From contig CAZVUK010000027.1 of NCBI GenBank assembly GCA_964630225.1, positions 1-11,664 of the forward strand: a stretch of 11,664 nucleotides of DNA, read 5' to 3'. Positions 5,329-11,664 of the stretch are shown here, one piece after another; position 1 is the first letter of the stretch, and every line of letters begins with the position of its first letter. The translations under genes and the position numbers were made by a program. The notes beneath the pieces are model-generated. The model did not search any database and was not told the origin of the DNA. It saw only the letters and a program-made list of their open reading frames with translations. Source of the stretch: CAYZRY01 sp964630225 (lineage in GTDB: Bacteria; Bacillota_I; Bacilli_A; RF39; UBA660).

Positions 5329-6659
5329 TAGAGCCCCAAGAGCTGTATAGCTATTTTAAAATATATTAGAAGAGCTAGTGCATCGACAATGGTTGTAATA
5401 AAAGGACTAGCCATAACGGCAGGGTCAGCACCAAGCTTCTTAGCAGCTATTGGCAAAGTGGCTCCGATTAATTTAGCAACGACCACAACTATGAACAAAG
5501 TAATCGAGACAACTAGAGCTATATTTAACTCTGTTGAATCAAGTAACATAAGTCTTATCATAGCGGCGCTAAATAGTACAACACCACTCATTACACCGAC
5601 AATAAATTCCTTAGCTAATACTTTCTTTAAATCACCCTTTTTAATTTCGTTAAGGGAAATCGATCTGATAATCGTAACTGATGACTGATTTCCGGCATTT
5701 CCACCAGTATTCATCAACATCGGTAGAAAAGCCGTAAGAGCTACACATTTTAATAGTTCTGTTTCAAAGTTTTCGATAATTAAACCCGTAAATATGGCTG
5801 TAATCATTAAAATTAATAACCATGGGATTCTCTTTTTAAATATTTGCCAAGCATTTTGTTCGATGTATGGCATATCTGATGGCATAACGGCAGCCATCTT
5901 GTGAATATCTTCGGTCGCTTCAGCTTCGATAATATCAACCAGATCATCGACTGTAACTATTCCGACTAGTCTATTTTCTTTATCGACCACCGGCATAGCG
6001 GTAAAGTCATATTTTTGAATGGTTTTAGCAACCTTTTCCTGGTCATCTAAGGTCATTACGCTGATTACTTTCTCATTCATAACCTCTTCGATTAAGCTAT
6101 CAGGATCAGCGATGACGAGTTGCTTTATTGAAACAACCCCGATTAAGCGTCTTTGTTCATCGATAACATAACTATTATCGATCGTCTCTTTATCAGCGGC
6201 CACTCGGCGAATTTTATCAAGTGCACGGCGAACGGTAAAACCTCTATCTAGTTCGATAAACTCGATACCCATAATCGAACCAGCTGACTGGGATGGATAT
6301 CTTAATAATTCATTTACTTTGCTGCGCATCCCGGGCTCGCAATCAGCCAGTATCTTCGTAACCATATTTGAGGGCATTTCCTCGAGCAGTGACTTAAAGT
6401 CATCTGAATACATTAGTGTAACGATTTCATTTATCTCTTGCTCGTTGAACTTGTCAATTAATTTTTTTTGATAATATACTGAAAACTCCGAGAAGACTTC
6501 GGCTGCTACATCTTTAGGAAAGAGCCGGAAAATTTTAAGCATGTCCGGTAAATCGAGATATTCCAAATGCATTGCAATATCATGGGGATTCTTAGTCAAC
6601 AACCAGTCTAGTATCTGGAGATATTCTTTTTTTTCAATAAGTAGTTCTATCTTCCGCAT
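5328..6659 (-). CDS. mgtE: MgtE-family magnesium channel/transporter
   Basis: A 443-residue Mg2+ channel of normal family length that works as a dimer in the cytoplasmic membrane. The N-terminal superhelical domain (about 1-125) ends in YPSQSAGSIMG. Two CBS domains follow (about 133-190 and 193-250), then the plug-helix region with ATEDIHKMA. Five transmembrane helices run from about 278 to 443. The pore motif PMLMNTGGNAGNQS is at 313-326. The last helices carry GADPAVMASPFITTIVDALA, including the conserved aspartate in TTIVDAL. In MgtE the cytoplasmic domains close the pore when internal Mg2+ is high. The start has AAGGGG 8 nt upstream. It leads a four-gene coupled cluster. Only about 80 nt separate it from the previous gene, leaving no room for a Mg2+ riboswitch leader. 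Confidence 0.97.
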   Translation of the reverse strand: MRKIELLIEKKEYLQILDWLLTKNPHDIAMHLEYLDLPDMLKIFRLFPKDVAAEVFSEFSVYYQKKLIDKFNEQEINEIVTLMYSDDFKSLLEEMPSNMVTKILADCEPGMRSKVNELLRYPSQSAGSIMGIEFIELDRGFTVRRALDKIRRVAADKETIDNSYVIDEQRRLIGVVSIKQLVIADPDSLIEEVMNEKVISVMTLDDQEKVAKTIQKYDFTAMPVVDKENRLVGIVTVDDLVDIIEAEATEDIHKMAAVMPSDMPYIEQNAWQIFKKRIPWLLILMITAIFTGLIIENFETELLKCVALTAFLPMLMNTGGNAGNQSSVTIIRSISLNEIKKGDLKKVLAKEFIVGVMSGVVLFSAAMIRLMLLDSTELNIALVVSITLFIVVVVAKLIGATLPIAAKKLGADPAVMASPFITTIVDALALLIYFKIAIQLLGL

Positions 6660-6676
6660 ATGTCCTACCCCTTCTT

Positions 6677-6705
6677 ATCATTAGTATAGCAAACTTTTAT
6701 GTCAA
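6677..6705 (-). promoter_or_regulatory. Promoter region of mgtE
   Basis: On the minus strand a perfect TTGACA (6700-6705) lies 17 bp before AATGAT (6677-6682). An overlapping extended -10 TGCTATACT (6683-6691) is an alternative with a weak -35. Either gives a very short leader before the ATG at 6659. Confidence 0.55.
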
Positions 6706-6707
6706 AT

Positions 6708-6729
6708 AAAAAAGAACTTTACAGTTCTT
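6708..6729 (-). terminator. Terminator between the DUF5684-like gene and mgtE
   Basis: On the minus strand AAGAACT/AGTTCTT form a 7-bp stem with a 4-nt loop, followed by six T. It lies 10 nt after the stop of the upstream gene and directly before the mgtE promoter, separating the two transcription units. Confidence 0.75.
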
Positions 6730-6739
6730 GACAATAGCT

Positions 6740-7360
6740 TTACAGAGGTCTTTGGTAGCCACAGCGCATGCACATACGAAAGTCCTTGGTTACTTTGTTT
6801 CCACATTGTGGACAAAAAGTTTCAGTATTTTCACTCTCGGTCGTCGCTAAATTAACAGCTGATGAAAGCTTAGGAGCCTCGGACATTGCCGGAGCTGGAG
6901 GTGGACCAAAAACTTTTAGTTCATCACCTTCATATATTTTCTCTTCATTTCTGGTTTCTCCAACATAATTACCTAAATATGTTCCACGTAATACTATGAA
7001 TGGAACCGATAGAGGGAAAAAAATAGCAGCAATGATGCCCGTTTTAATTTCATGACCAAAGCTTACCGCCAGTTTAACTGCAAAAGAATATACAAAAAGA
7101 AAAGTAGCAAAGCTCTGAATATTTTTCAAGCCCGCAAGCGGAATTGCTTGAAAAATGGCGTATACAATAAATACTAAAAACGGTGTACCAACTATCTTCA
7201 TAAGTATATACATATTATAAACTGGTACAAAAATAGCCCATACAGGCGCTCCAGCTTTTTTAAAGATAAGAGCTGTTAATAATAAAGATATTGTTACCAT
7301 TACTCCTAAAATAACTAAAATCAAAATGAGCATGTCATTATCAATAATTATATTGTTCAT
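6740..7360 (-). CDS. DUF5684-like membrane protein with C-terminal zinc ribbon (206 aa)
   Basis: Four hydrophobic segments occupy about 9-33, 39-58, 60-76 and 82-128. The cluster FKKAGAPVWAIFVPVYNMYI (33-52) is typical of DUF5684 proteins (usual form KAGxPGWAxxIPxYN), and the helix around AVKLAVSFG matches the family's lysine-containing helix. Residues 135-175 are a flexible Pro/Ala/Ser-rich linker. The C-terminus is a zinc ribbon CPQC...CMRC (Cys183, Cys186, Cys197, Cys200) ending in GYQRPL. Function is unknown; the ribbon should lie in the cytoplasm. AAGGAG precedes the ATG by 6 nt. Directly upstream of that site is a perfect 7-bp hairpin (7373-7390) that might influence translation. A terminator follows the gene. 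Confidence 0.82.
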   Translation of the reverse strand: MNNIIIDNDMLILILVILGVMVTISLLLTALIFKKAGAPVWAIFVPVYNMYILMKIVGTPFLVFIVYAIFQAIPLAGLKNIQSFATFLFVYSFAVKLAVSFGHEIKTGIIAAIFFPLSVPFIVLRGTYLGNYVGETRNEEKIYEGDELKVFGPPPAPAMSEAPKLSSAVNLATTESENTETFCPQCGNKVTKDFRMCMRCGYQRPL

Positions 7361-7372
7361 TTAATTCTCCTT

Positions 7373-7390
7373 GTCTATCTCTTGATAGAC
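7373..7390 (-). repeat. Perfect hairpin beside the ribosome binding site
   Basis: GTCTATC-AAGA-GATAGAC on the minus strand, a 7-bp stem with a tetraloop, ends next to the AAGGAG site of the DUF5684-like gene. The core TATCAAGAGATAG recurs at 11641-11653 on the same strand. Confidence 0.5.
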
Positions 7391-7392
7391 AT

Positions 7393-7412
7393 AAAACTAG
7401 CTGAGTAGTTTT
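7393..7412 (-). terminator. Possible weak terminator after the coiled-coil gene
   Basis: AAAACTA/TAGTTTT form a 7-bp stem with a 6-nt loop on the minus strand. The TTTT is part of the stem and no further T-run follows, so termination may be partial. Confidence 0.4.
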
Positions 7413-7421
7413 TAAATATTT

Positions 7422-7670
7422 TTATCTATTAAACAACTTTGATGCTATTTTTAAAAAGCCATATGATGCACTCTCATGAAATGAATTAAGGGCATTTGTG
7501 ACATTGTTAACTAATCTAAAACTTGGATCGATAGCATCGAGCTTTGCTTGAAGATCATCGATTGTTTTGTTTAACTTATCGATAGTAGAGAAAAGTTTGA
7601 TTCCTACTCCTATTAAGATAATTAATAAAGCTGTCAATAAAAAATATAAAACCAGCGTCATCGTTTCCAT
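7422..7670 (-). CDS. Small membrane-anchored coiled-coil protein (82 aa)
   Basis: One N-terminal transmembrane helix (about 5-27) is followed by a heptad-like helix (STIDKLNKTIDDLQAKLDAI, about 28-47) and an amphipathic C-terminal part (VNNVTNALNSFHESASYGFL). The arrangement resembles short DUF948-type proteins, a widespread Firmicutes group with an N-terminal anchor and coiled coil. The match is by architecture rather than motif. It probably oligomerises on the cytoplasmic face of the membrane. The ATG overlaps the stop of the DUF308-like gene as TAATG, so it is translated from the same message as the pseudo-phosphoglycerate mutase two genes earlier. Confidence 0.75.
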   Translation of the reverse strand: METMTLVLYFLLTALLIILIGVGIKLFSTIDKLNKTIDDLQAKLDAIDPSFRLVNNVTNALNSFHESASYGFLKIASKLFNR

Positions 7671-8248
7671 TATTTATTCACCTCTTCAATCACTTTAAGT
7701 GATCTATTTCCTTCATATATAACTTTAAGTAAGTATACTAAGACAAAATCAAGAACGAAGTAGAAGATAACAAATATACCAACTATTTGATTGATTGTTA
7801 GAACCTGTCCAAAGACATTGAAAATAACCATAAAACTACTCAAATATTCGATTAACATCATAATTGCTACGACTTTATAAAGATTGTTTTTCTCTTTTTT
7901 TAGTCTTGCCATCTCATTTATTTTAAGTGAAGTATTACTTAGCATAAAGATTCCCAAAACTGGTGGTATTAATATACCTATGGCATCATCTTTTAGAAAG
8001 AGGATAACAGCAAAAATAAGAGTAATAATAGCATATGCTAGGTTGTAATCAAACTTTTGACTCTTATCTAATCTCATAAAGTATCGTATAAAGCCACTTA
8101 GGGATATTAAGAATATCAAAGCAGCCAAAGTCTTAGAGATAAGTGATATCGTCGACTCTGGAGAAAGAATTAGGAAACTTCCGAAGAAGACAAAGACTAT
8201 CATCATAATTAGACTGATATAGAACATTTTTGAATTATCGTTATTCAT
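7670..8248 (-). CDS. DUF308/HdeD-like membrane protein (192 aa)
   Basis: Six transmembrane helices are arranged as three hairpins: about 9-27, 34-54, 68-86, 89-103, 122-146 and 153-176. The pattern resembles HdeD/DUF308 proteins: small residues in helices, a conserved-type turn FLILSPESTI after helix 1 and short charged loops (RLDKSQK). HdeD in enterobacteria is linked to acid tolerance; for the Firmicutes relatives no function is established. AAGGAG lies 5 nt before the ATG. Spacing is 9 nt to the pseudo-phosphoglycerate mutase gene upstream and -1 nt to the coiled-coil gene downstream, so the three form one unit. Confidence 0.72.
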   Translation of the reverse strand: MNNDNSKMFYISLIMMIVFVFFGSFLILSPESTISLISKTLAALIFLISLSGFIRYFMRLDKSQKFDYNLAYAIITLIFAVILFLKDDAIGILIPPVLGIFMLSNTSLKINEMARLKKEKNNLYKVVAIMMLIEYLSSFMVIFNVFGQVLTINQIVGIFVIFYFVLDFVLVYLLKVIYEGNRSLKVIEEVNK

Positions 8249-8257
8249 ATTTTCTCC

Positions 8258-9811
8258 TTACTTAATGAAAGTAAACAAAAGCATCGCAATTATTAACACT
8301 ATTAAGATTAAATATATCAAATTGGTTTTAGATTTACCACCTTTTTTTCGTGGGACGATAAATGACCTAAAGCCCTTTATATCGACGTGGTTAAAGATAG
8401 TCGATGCTAAATCATTAATCGTTGTACCCGCAATAAAGGCGGTGTTTCGACTTTTTACTTTATCCATCATAATAAATGGGGTTTTCTCTGAGAAGTTTAA
8501 TATATATTTAATATGATCTATTTGTACTTCTTCTTTGATTCCATAAAGTGATGTGAATATTAAACTGTATTCTTTTTCCTGACACTTAGTAATAATCGTA
8601 GCTAGAGCGTTATCCATTTTTTTGAAGTTTTCAACTATTGTCTCTATTTCATTTTTTCGATAGCCATCTAGGGCGTTATAGTCAGCAAAGACCAGTTCGT
8701 TTTGTCCTGTTTCAATTTCATTTAATAAACTCGTTGTTGTTTCGACAAAAATATCGTTTGTTTTTGTCAAGGTTTTAAACTCGATGACCGGACTTTTTTC
8801 ACGATAACCGTTTAGAATGTCACTAATATAAGGAATTCGTTTATCCTCCCCGATAAATGTGATTTTTTTATCATAGTTAGTTAGTTGCTGTGTAAAATAT
8901 TGATCAGGCAATGAATACTGATAAGCATACGGAAGTTTCGTGTTTGATTTGATGGGAAACATCGAGGCTATTCGAATGTTCTTAGGGAGGAAACCATAAG
9001 AGAAAACTTGATCAGGGTATGTTAGCATACTAAGATATTTTTCGATTGCCAGTTGCTCGTAGTTAAAGATAAACAAACTGTCGTTATCTTCATAGACCAG
9101 ACGCCTAGTCGTAAGAAAGGGTTGCATATCTTCTTCTCTTATTTCACTTTTATAGCGCGTATCTAAGAGTTCAACTGGATCTGGCCAAACCTCAGCGACC
9201 GTTGTCGTATTGATACGGTAATATTTAGCCATAGCTTCGACACTGGCATTATCATCTAGGTTTTTAATACCTATTCCCGATGTAATTGACCAGTTTTTAC
9301 ATGGCTCTAAAATTCTATTCATAACTTTGATGGTATCTTTAGCATAACGAATGTTAGCATCAGAGTTTATCCCCAAAATTAGATGCACACATATCTCTTT
9401 TACTTCGGCTCTATTTGCCGCTAGAATGTATTCTTTTAAATGATCCAGTGAGGTGTAAGAAATCTTGTTACCTACCGTAAAAAAGATATGTATTTTAGAC
9501 TTGTTATTTACAGCAAAAGCTATGCTTTCATTAATTGATTCATTGCTAAACGTTTTGCTTTCAATCGCGTTATCGAGTAGTTTTTCTGGTGTTATTATTT
9601 TACCACCTGTCGAAAAAGCTCTATATCCTGTTTGAAAATCTGCTGATACCGAAGAAGAAAAACAGACTTCTTTACCGCTTGATAAAAGTGTTGTCGAAAG
9701 ATAGTCATTGTTAAATTTGACTATATTGGGAGTTATATCTCCGATATTATATGTTGTCGTTTTACTTTCTATTCCAAAACCATTGGCCAGAAAAACTATC
9801 GTTTTTTTCAT
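8258..9811 (-). CDS. Membrane-anchored, catalytically degenerate homologue of cofactor-independent phosphoglycerate mutase
   Basis: The 517 residues align by eye over nearly their whole length with bacterial iPGM (about 510 residues, alkaline phosphatase superfamily). The start IVFLANGFGIE matches the LDGFG strand. SSGKEV matches the enzyme's TASGEAVG. The stretch 124-151 aligns ungapped with the enzyme's segment up to its DGRDV motif. FNYEQLAIE matches the FRPDRAIQ region, and IFTSLYG matches ITADHGN. The metal and catalytic residues are gone, in Geobacillus stearothermophilus numbering: Asp12 to Asn10, Ser62 to Phe59, Asp403 to Ala380, His407 to Tyr384, Asp444 to Leu422, His445 to Tyr423, His462 to Asn439. 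The substrate Arg-Asp pair is Asn-Ser. A basic linker (PRKKGGKSK) and one transmembrane helix (497-516) end the protein; there is no signal peptide, so the body is cytoplasmic. AAGGAG precedes the ATG and overlaps the upstream stop. I expect a binding or scaffold role, not mutase activity. Confidence 0.8.
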   Translation of the reverse strand: MKKTIVFLANGFGIESKTTTYNIGDITPNIVKFNNDYLSTTLLSSGKEVCFSSSVSADFQTGYRAFSTGGKIITPEKLLDNAIESKTFSNESINESIAFAVNNKSKIHIFFTVGNKISYTSLDHLKEYILAANRAEVKEICVHLILGINSDANIRYAKDTIKVMNRILEPCKNWSITSGIGIKNLDDNASVEAMAKYYRINTTTVAEVWPDPVELLDTRYKSEIREEDMQPFLTTRRLVYEDNDSLFIFNYEQLAIEKYLSMLTYPDQVFSYGFLPKNIRIASMFPIKSNTKLPYAYQYSLPDQYFTQQLTNYDKKITFIGEDKRIPYISDILNGYREKSPVIEFKTLTKTNDIFVETTTSLLNEIETGQNELVFADYNALDGYRKNEIETIVENFKKMDNALATIITKCQEKEYSLIFTSLYGIKEEVQIDHIKYILNFSEKTPFIMMDKVKSRNTAFIAGTTINDLASTIFNHVDIKGFRSFIVPRKKGGKSKTNLIYLILIVLIIAMLLFTFIK

Positions 9812-9819
9812 AATACTCC

Positions 9820-10617
9820 TTAAAATTTAAATGGATTAGACATCGTACCTGTACCACTTAATGATCCCTTGTGATAAAGGGCGATAACCGGTCTTACCAT
9901 AAAACTTCTTATTTTTAAACTGGAAAGGAATTTACCATCACTATTAAATCTGAATGCATTGACAGTACTACGGATACTAGTACTGGTCCAAAACGGAGTA
10001 GAAGCCGTCATCCAGCTACCACCTTGATCACTGCGACTTACTTCTTACGCTCCGACCGTTCCTACCGAACTTGCTGTATAGTTATAAGATGAAGTATAGT
10101 TTTGGGCCTTATTAGTACGAGCCTCACCTATTTCAAAGCTAGGGTTTTGAACGATTAAACTATTGTATGAAAGTAAGTTTTGATTGTAATAGTTTTTAAG
10201 CGCAGCTAAAATATTAGAATTTTCCCAAGAACTATCATTGGTCGTCCAGCTGGAACTTAAACTCGTATCTGCTTCACGAATTATTCTTATTTCATTATTA
10301 TTTATACTAATTATTCGCCAAAGAGTCGACTGATTTCCTATTTTAAAGTAATTTTGAGGACTTGATCCGTTAAAAAACATTTCGTTGCTTGCTGAGTCAA
10401 TTCTAAAACCTAACTTATTACCGTTTGACGGAGTCCCTAGAACACTTATTATGTATTCACTTGGACTTAATTTTTTACTTAAATTTATGTTGCCCCCAAC
10501 ATTTAGTTTTTTAGATAAAATAGCATAAGATACCGACATTAAAATAGATAATACCAAAGTAAGTATTAATAAAGGTATAAGTATTTTCTTTTTCTTCCTA
10601 ACACGTCTTCTTTTCAT
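9820..10617 (-). pseudogene. DUF6273-like secreted/anchored protein gene interrupted by one in-frame TAA
   Basis: The reading frame is open from ATG 10617 to TAA 9820 except for a single TAA at 10045-10047 (codon 191 of about 265). Frame is kept across it, with 11 sense codons between this stop and the next ATG (10011). The N-terminus is MKRRRVRKKKK followed by one hydrophobic helix (about 12-34) and SYAILSKKLNVGGN, a signal/anchor type common in uncultured gut Firmicutes. The rest is Ser/Asn-rich. It shows the WRIISINNNEIRIIRE and SSWENSNILAALKNYYNQ motifs of DUF6273-like surface proteins, and after the stop VRPVIALYHKGSLSGTGTMS, the usual C-terminal motif. A truncated 190-residue product could still be made; readthrough or sequencing error are alternatives. 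It stands 8 nt before the pseudo-iPGM gene and has its own extended -10 promoter. Confidence 0.82.
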
Positions 10618-10632
10618 CCTATCCTCTTAATA

Positions 10633-10641
10633 ATTATAACA
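10633..10641 (-). promoter_or_regulatory. Extended -10 promoter for the DUF6273-like/pseudo-iPGM operon
   Basis: TGTTATAAT on the minus strand is a perfect TATAAT with the TGn extension. No good -35 is present at 17 bp. The ATG at 10617 follows after AGAGGAT. This promoter probably drives all four genes to 7422. Confidence 0.65.
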
Positions 10642-10723
10642 TAGTTAATATAAATTATTGAAATTTGACAATGTATTTTGTCTAATTTTGTAAAAACAGC
10701 TCTTTTAAACATGAAATAAAAAT

Positions 10724-10742
10724 AAAAAAAGAATATCTCTTT
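10724..10742 (-). terminator. Weak terminator after the ttcA-like gene
   Basis: Directly after the stop codon the minus strand shows AAAGA-GATAT-TCTTT followed by further T residues and a T-rich tail. The stem is only 5 bp, all A-T but one pair, so termination is probably incomplete. Confidence 0.4.
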
Positions 10743-11564
10743 CTACTTATCGTAATCATCTAGAAAACTACTTTTATTGCCATCTTTTTTATAGGCTAGA
10801 ACTGCTTCTAAATTGACGTTTTCTAAACTTTTAAATATATTGTAATCAATATTGGGGTTAATTTTTTTATAGTTTTTAATAAATTCTTTTATTTCTGATC
10901 TTTTACTTTCTAAATCACCACTGGTTACTTCTTCAGTAAAGCGACACGCGCAGTTTAAGAAAAATAATTCATTATATCTAGTCCAAGAGATAATATCTTC
11001 TTCTTTGATAAGGTACATCGGTCTAATTAATTCTATACCTGGAAAATTTTGACTGTGAAGTTTTGGCATCATCGTTTTTATTTCAGAGCCATAAAACATA
11101 CTTAAAAGCGTCGTTTCTATCACATCGTCAAAGTGATGGCCTAAGACTATTTTATTACAGCCAAGTTCTTTAGCTTTGTTATAAAGAAAGCCCCTTCTCA
11201 TTCGGGCACATAAATAACAGGGACTTTTCTCGATATTTTCAACTATTTCAAAGATATCGCTTTCAAATATTTCAATCTCTAAGTTCATCGTTTTAGCGTT
11301 TTCGATAATCAAGTTTCTATTAGCTTTTTTATATCCTGGGTCCATAACAACATACTTGACTTCAAATTTAACTTTGCTATGACGAAGAAGCTCTTGAATA
11401 CATTTGGCCAGCAAAAAAGAATCTTTGCCCCCCGAAATGCAGACCATCAGTTTATCCCCTTCGCTTATTAGTTGATAATTTTTGACTGCTCTTACAAATC
11501 GCGACCAAATGCTTTTACGATACTTTTTAATTATTGATCTTTCAATCTCTTCATATTTTTCCAT
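10743..11564 (-). CDS. ttcA: TtcA-family tRNA 2-thiocytidine synthetase
   Basis: Cytoplasmic PP-loop ATPase of 273 residues (enterobacterial TtcA about 310). TtcA enzymes activate cytidine 32 of certain tRNAs by adenylation and insert sulfur using a [4Fe-4S] cluster. The PP-loop SGGKDS is at 44-49. CYLCARMRRG (Cys116, Cys119) gives two cluster ligands, and Cys205 or Cys207 in LNCACRF is the probable third. LGHHFDDVIET (141-151), MFYGSEIKTMMPKL and IRPM match the family closely. The third-cysteine region reads NCAC rather than the more usual CNLC, so spacing there is altered. The start has AGAGG 5 nt upstream. A related PP-loop thiolase with another target base cannot be excluded. Confidence 0.85.
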   Translation of the reverse strand: MEKYEEIERSIIKKYRKSIWSRFVRAVKNYQLISEGDKLMVCISGGKDSFLLAKCIQELLRHSKVKFEVKYVVMDPGYKKANRNLIIENAKTMNLEIEIFESDIFEIVENIEKSPCYLCARMRRGFLYNKAKELGCNKIVLGHHFDDVIETTLLSMFYGSEIKTMMPKLHSQNFPGIELIRPMYLIKEEDIISWTRYNELFFLNCACRFTEEVTSGDLESKRSEIKEFIKNYKKINPNIDYNIFKSLENVNLEAVLAYKKDGNKSSFLDDYDK

Positions 11565-11573
11565 AAGACCTCT

Positions 11574-11601
11574 AAAATAAAACTAGAAACATCGTTTCTA
11601 G
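11574..11601 (-). terminator. Terminator-like hairpin upstream of the ttcA-like gene
   Basis: On the minus strand CTAGAAAC/GTTTCTAG form a perfect 8-bp stem with a 3-nt loop, followed by TTTTATTTT and immediately by the ttcA ribosome binding site. It could end a gene lying beyond the window or act as an attenuator. Confidence 0.6.
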
Positions 11602-11664
11602 CTAATAACATGGTACCAGTTAGATAGAAGTTGTTACCCCCTATCTCTTGATAAGTTATTATTA

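Noticed and set aside
5389..5688. Plus-strand reading frame inside mgtE
   Set aside because: It is antisense to the well-conserved membrane part of MgtE; its openness reflects codon structure of the opposite strand.
6660..6739. Mg2+-sensing M-box riboswitch before mgtE
   Set aside because: The whole gap is 80 nt and is filled by a terminator and promoter; there is no space for the structure.
6768..6968. Plus-strand reading frame opposite the DUF5684-like gene
   Set aside because: It is antisense to the zinc ribbon and linker, with no start signal; a shadow.
8265..8516. Plus-strand reading frame opposite the end of the pseudo-iPGM gene
   Set aside because: It is antisense to conserved iPGM-like coding sequence, with no promoter or ribosome binding site in a sensible place.
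9820..10011. Independent 63-residue gene starting at ATG 10011
   Set aside because: It is in the same frame as the 190-codon part upstream, has no ribosome binding site, and encodes the expected C-terminal end of that protein.
11574..11664. S-box (SAM-I) or T-box riboswitch upstream of the ttcA-like gene, suggested by CTTATCAAGAGA and by TGGTACC before a terminator
   Set aside because: The S-box core (GGGACTGGCCC, GCAACC) is missing and no GATAAG closes the first stem before the gene. The T-box core AGGGTGGNACCGCG is only half matched and is not part of the terminator stem.
1..11664. CRISPR array, insertion sequence with terminal inverted repeats, or rRNA genes
   Set aside because: I saw no regularly spaced repeats, no transposase frame with flanking inverted repeats, and no rRNA-like sequence on either strand.

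Overview
The window looks like low-GC Gram-positive chromosome (Bacilli or a Mollicutes-related gut lineage). Base composition is very AT-rich, intrinsic terminators are short hairpins with T-runs, and Shine-Dalgarno sites are strong AAGGAG-type. The elongator tRNA-Met is almost the Bacillus sequence. TGA is used as a stop codon (response regulator, recombinase remnant) while Trp is TGG, so this is not a Mycoplasma-type code. Many proteins are small membrane proteins, and one belongs to a secreted, Ser/Asn-rich type common in uncultured gut Firmicutes. I cannot name a species.

Layout. Positions 1-357 hold two divergent tRNA genes: Thr(GGT) on the minus strand at the window edge and elongator Met(CAT) on the plus strand. 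Positions 358-1567 form a plus-strand, very AT-rich accessory block. It holds two orphan small proteins, a 24-codon leader-like reading frame with its own promoter and terminator, and a short remnant of a serine recombinase cut off at its catalytic serine. The block is bounded by an imperfect 25-bp direct repeat (20/25 identical, ungapped) that starts at the 3' end of the tRNA-Met gene. It reads as an old, eroded integration scar. A soluble orphan gene (1616-2122) follows and converges on the two-component genes through one palindromic terminator shared by both strands.

From 2136 to the end every gene is on the minus strand. In transcription order, from right to left, they are: a TtcA-type tRNA thiolation enzyme; a secreted or anchored DUF6273-like protein gene broken by one in-frame TAA; a membrane-anchored homologue of cofactor-independent phosphoglycerate mutase that has lost its catalytic residues; a DUF308/HdeD-like membrane protein; a small membrane-anchored coiled-coil protein; a DUF5684-like membrane protein with a C-terminal zinc ribbon; an MgtE magnesium channel tightly coupled to DUF1294 and two unknown membrane proteins; and finally an OmpR-type response regulator with its sensor kinase (ATGA overlap).

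The most interesting item is the tail-anchored pseudo-phosphoglycerate mutase (8258-9811). It keeps the fold-length alignment to the enzyme, but the two aspartate/histidine metal sites and the phospho-accepting serine are all replaced. It lies in a tight operon with two other membrane proteins, which suggests a structural or ligand-sensing role at the membrane. Second is the small attenuator-like leader in front of the recombinase remnant.
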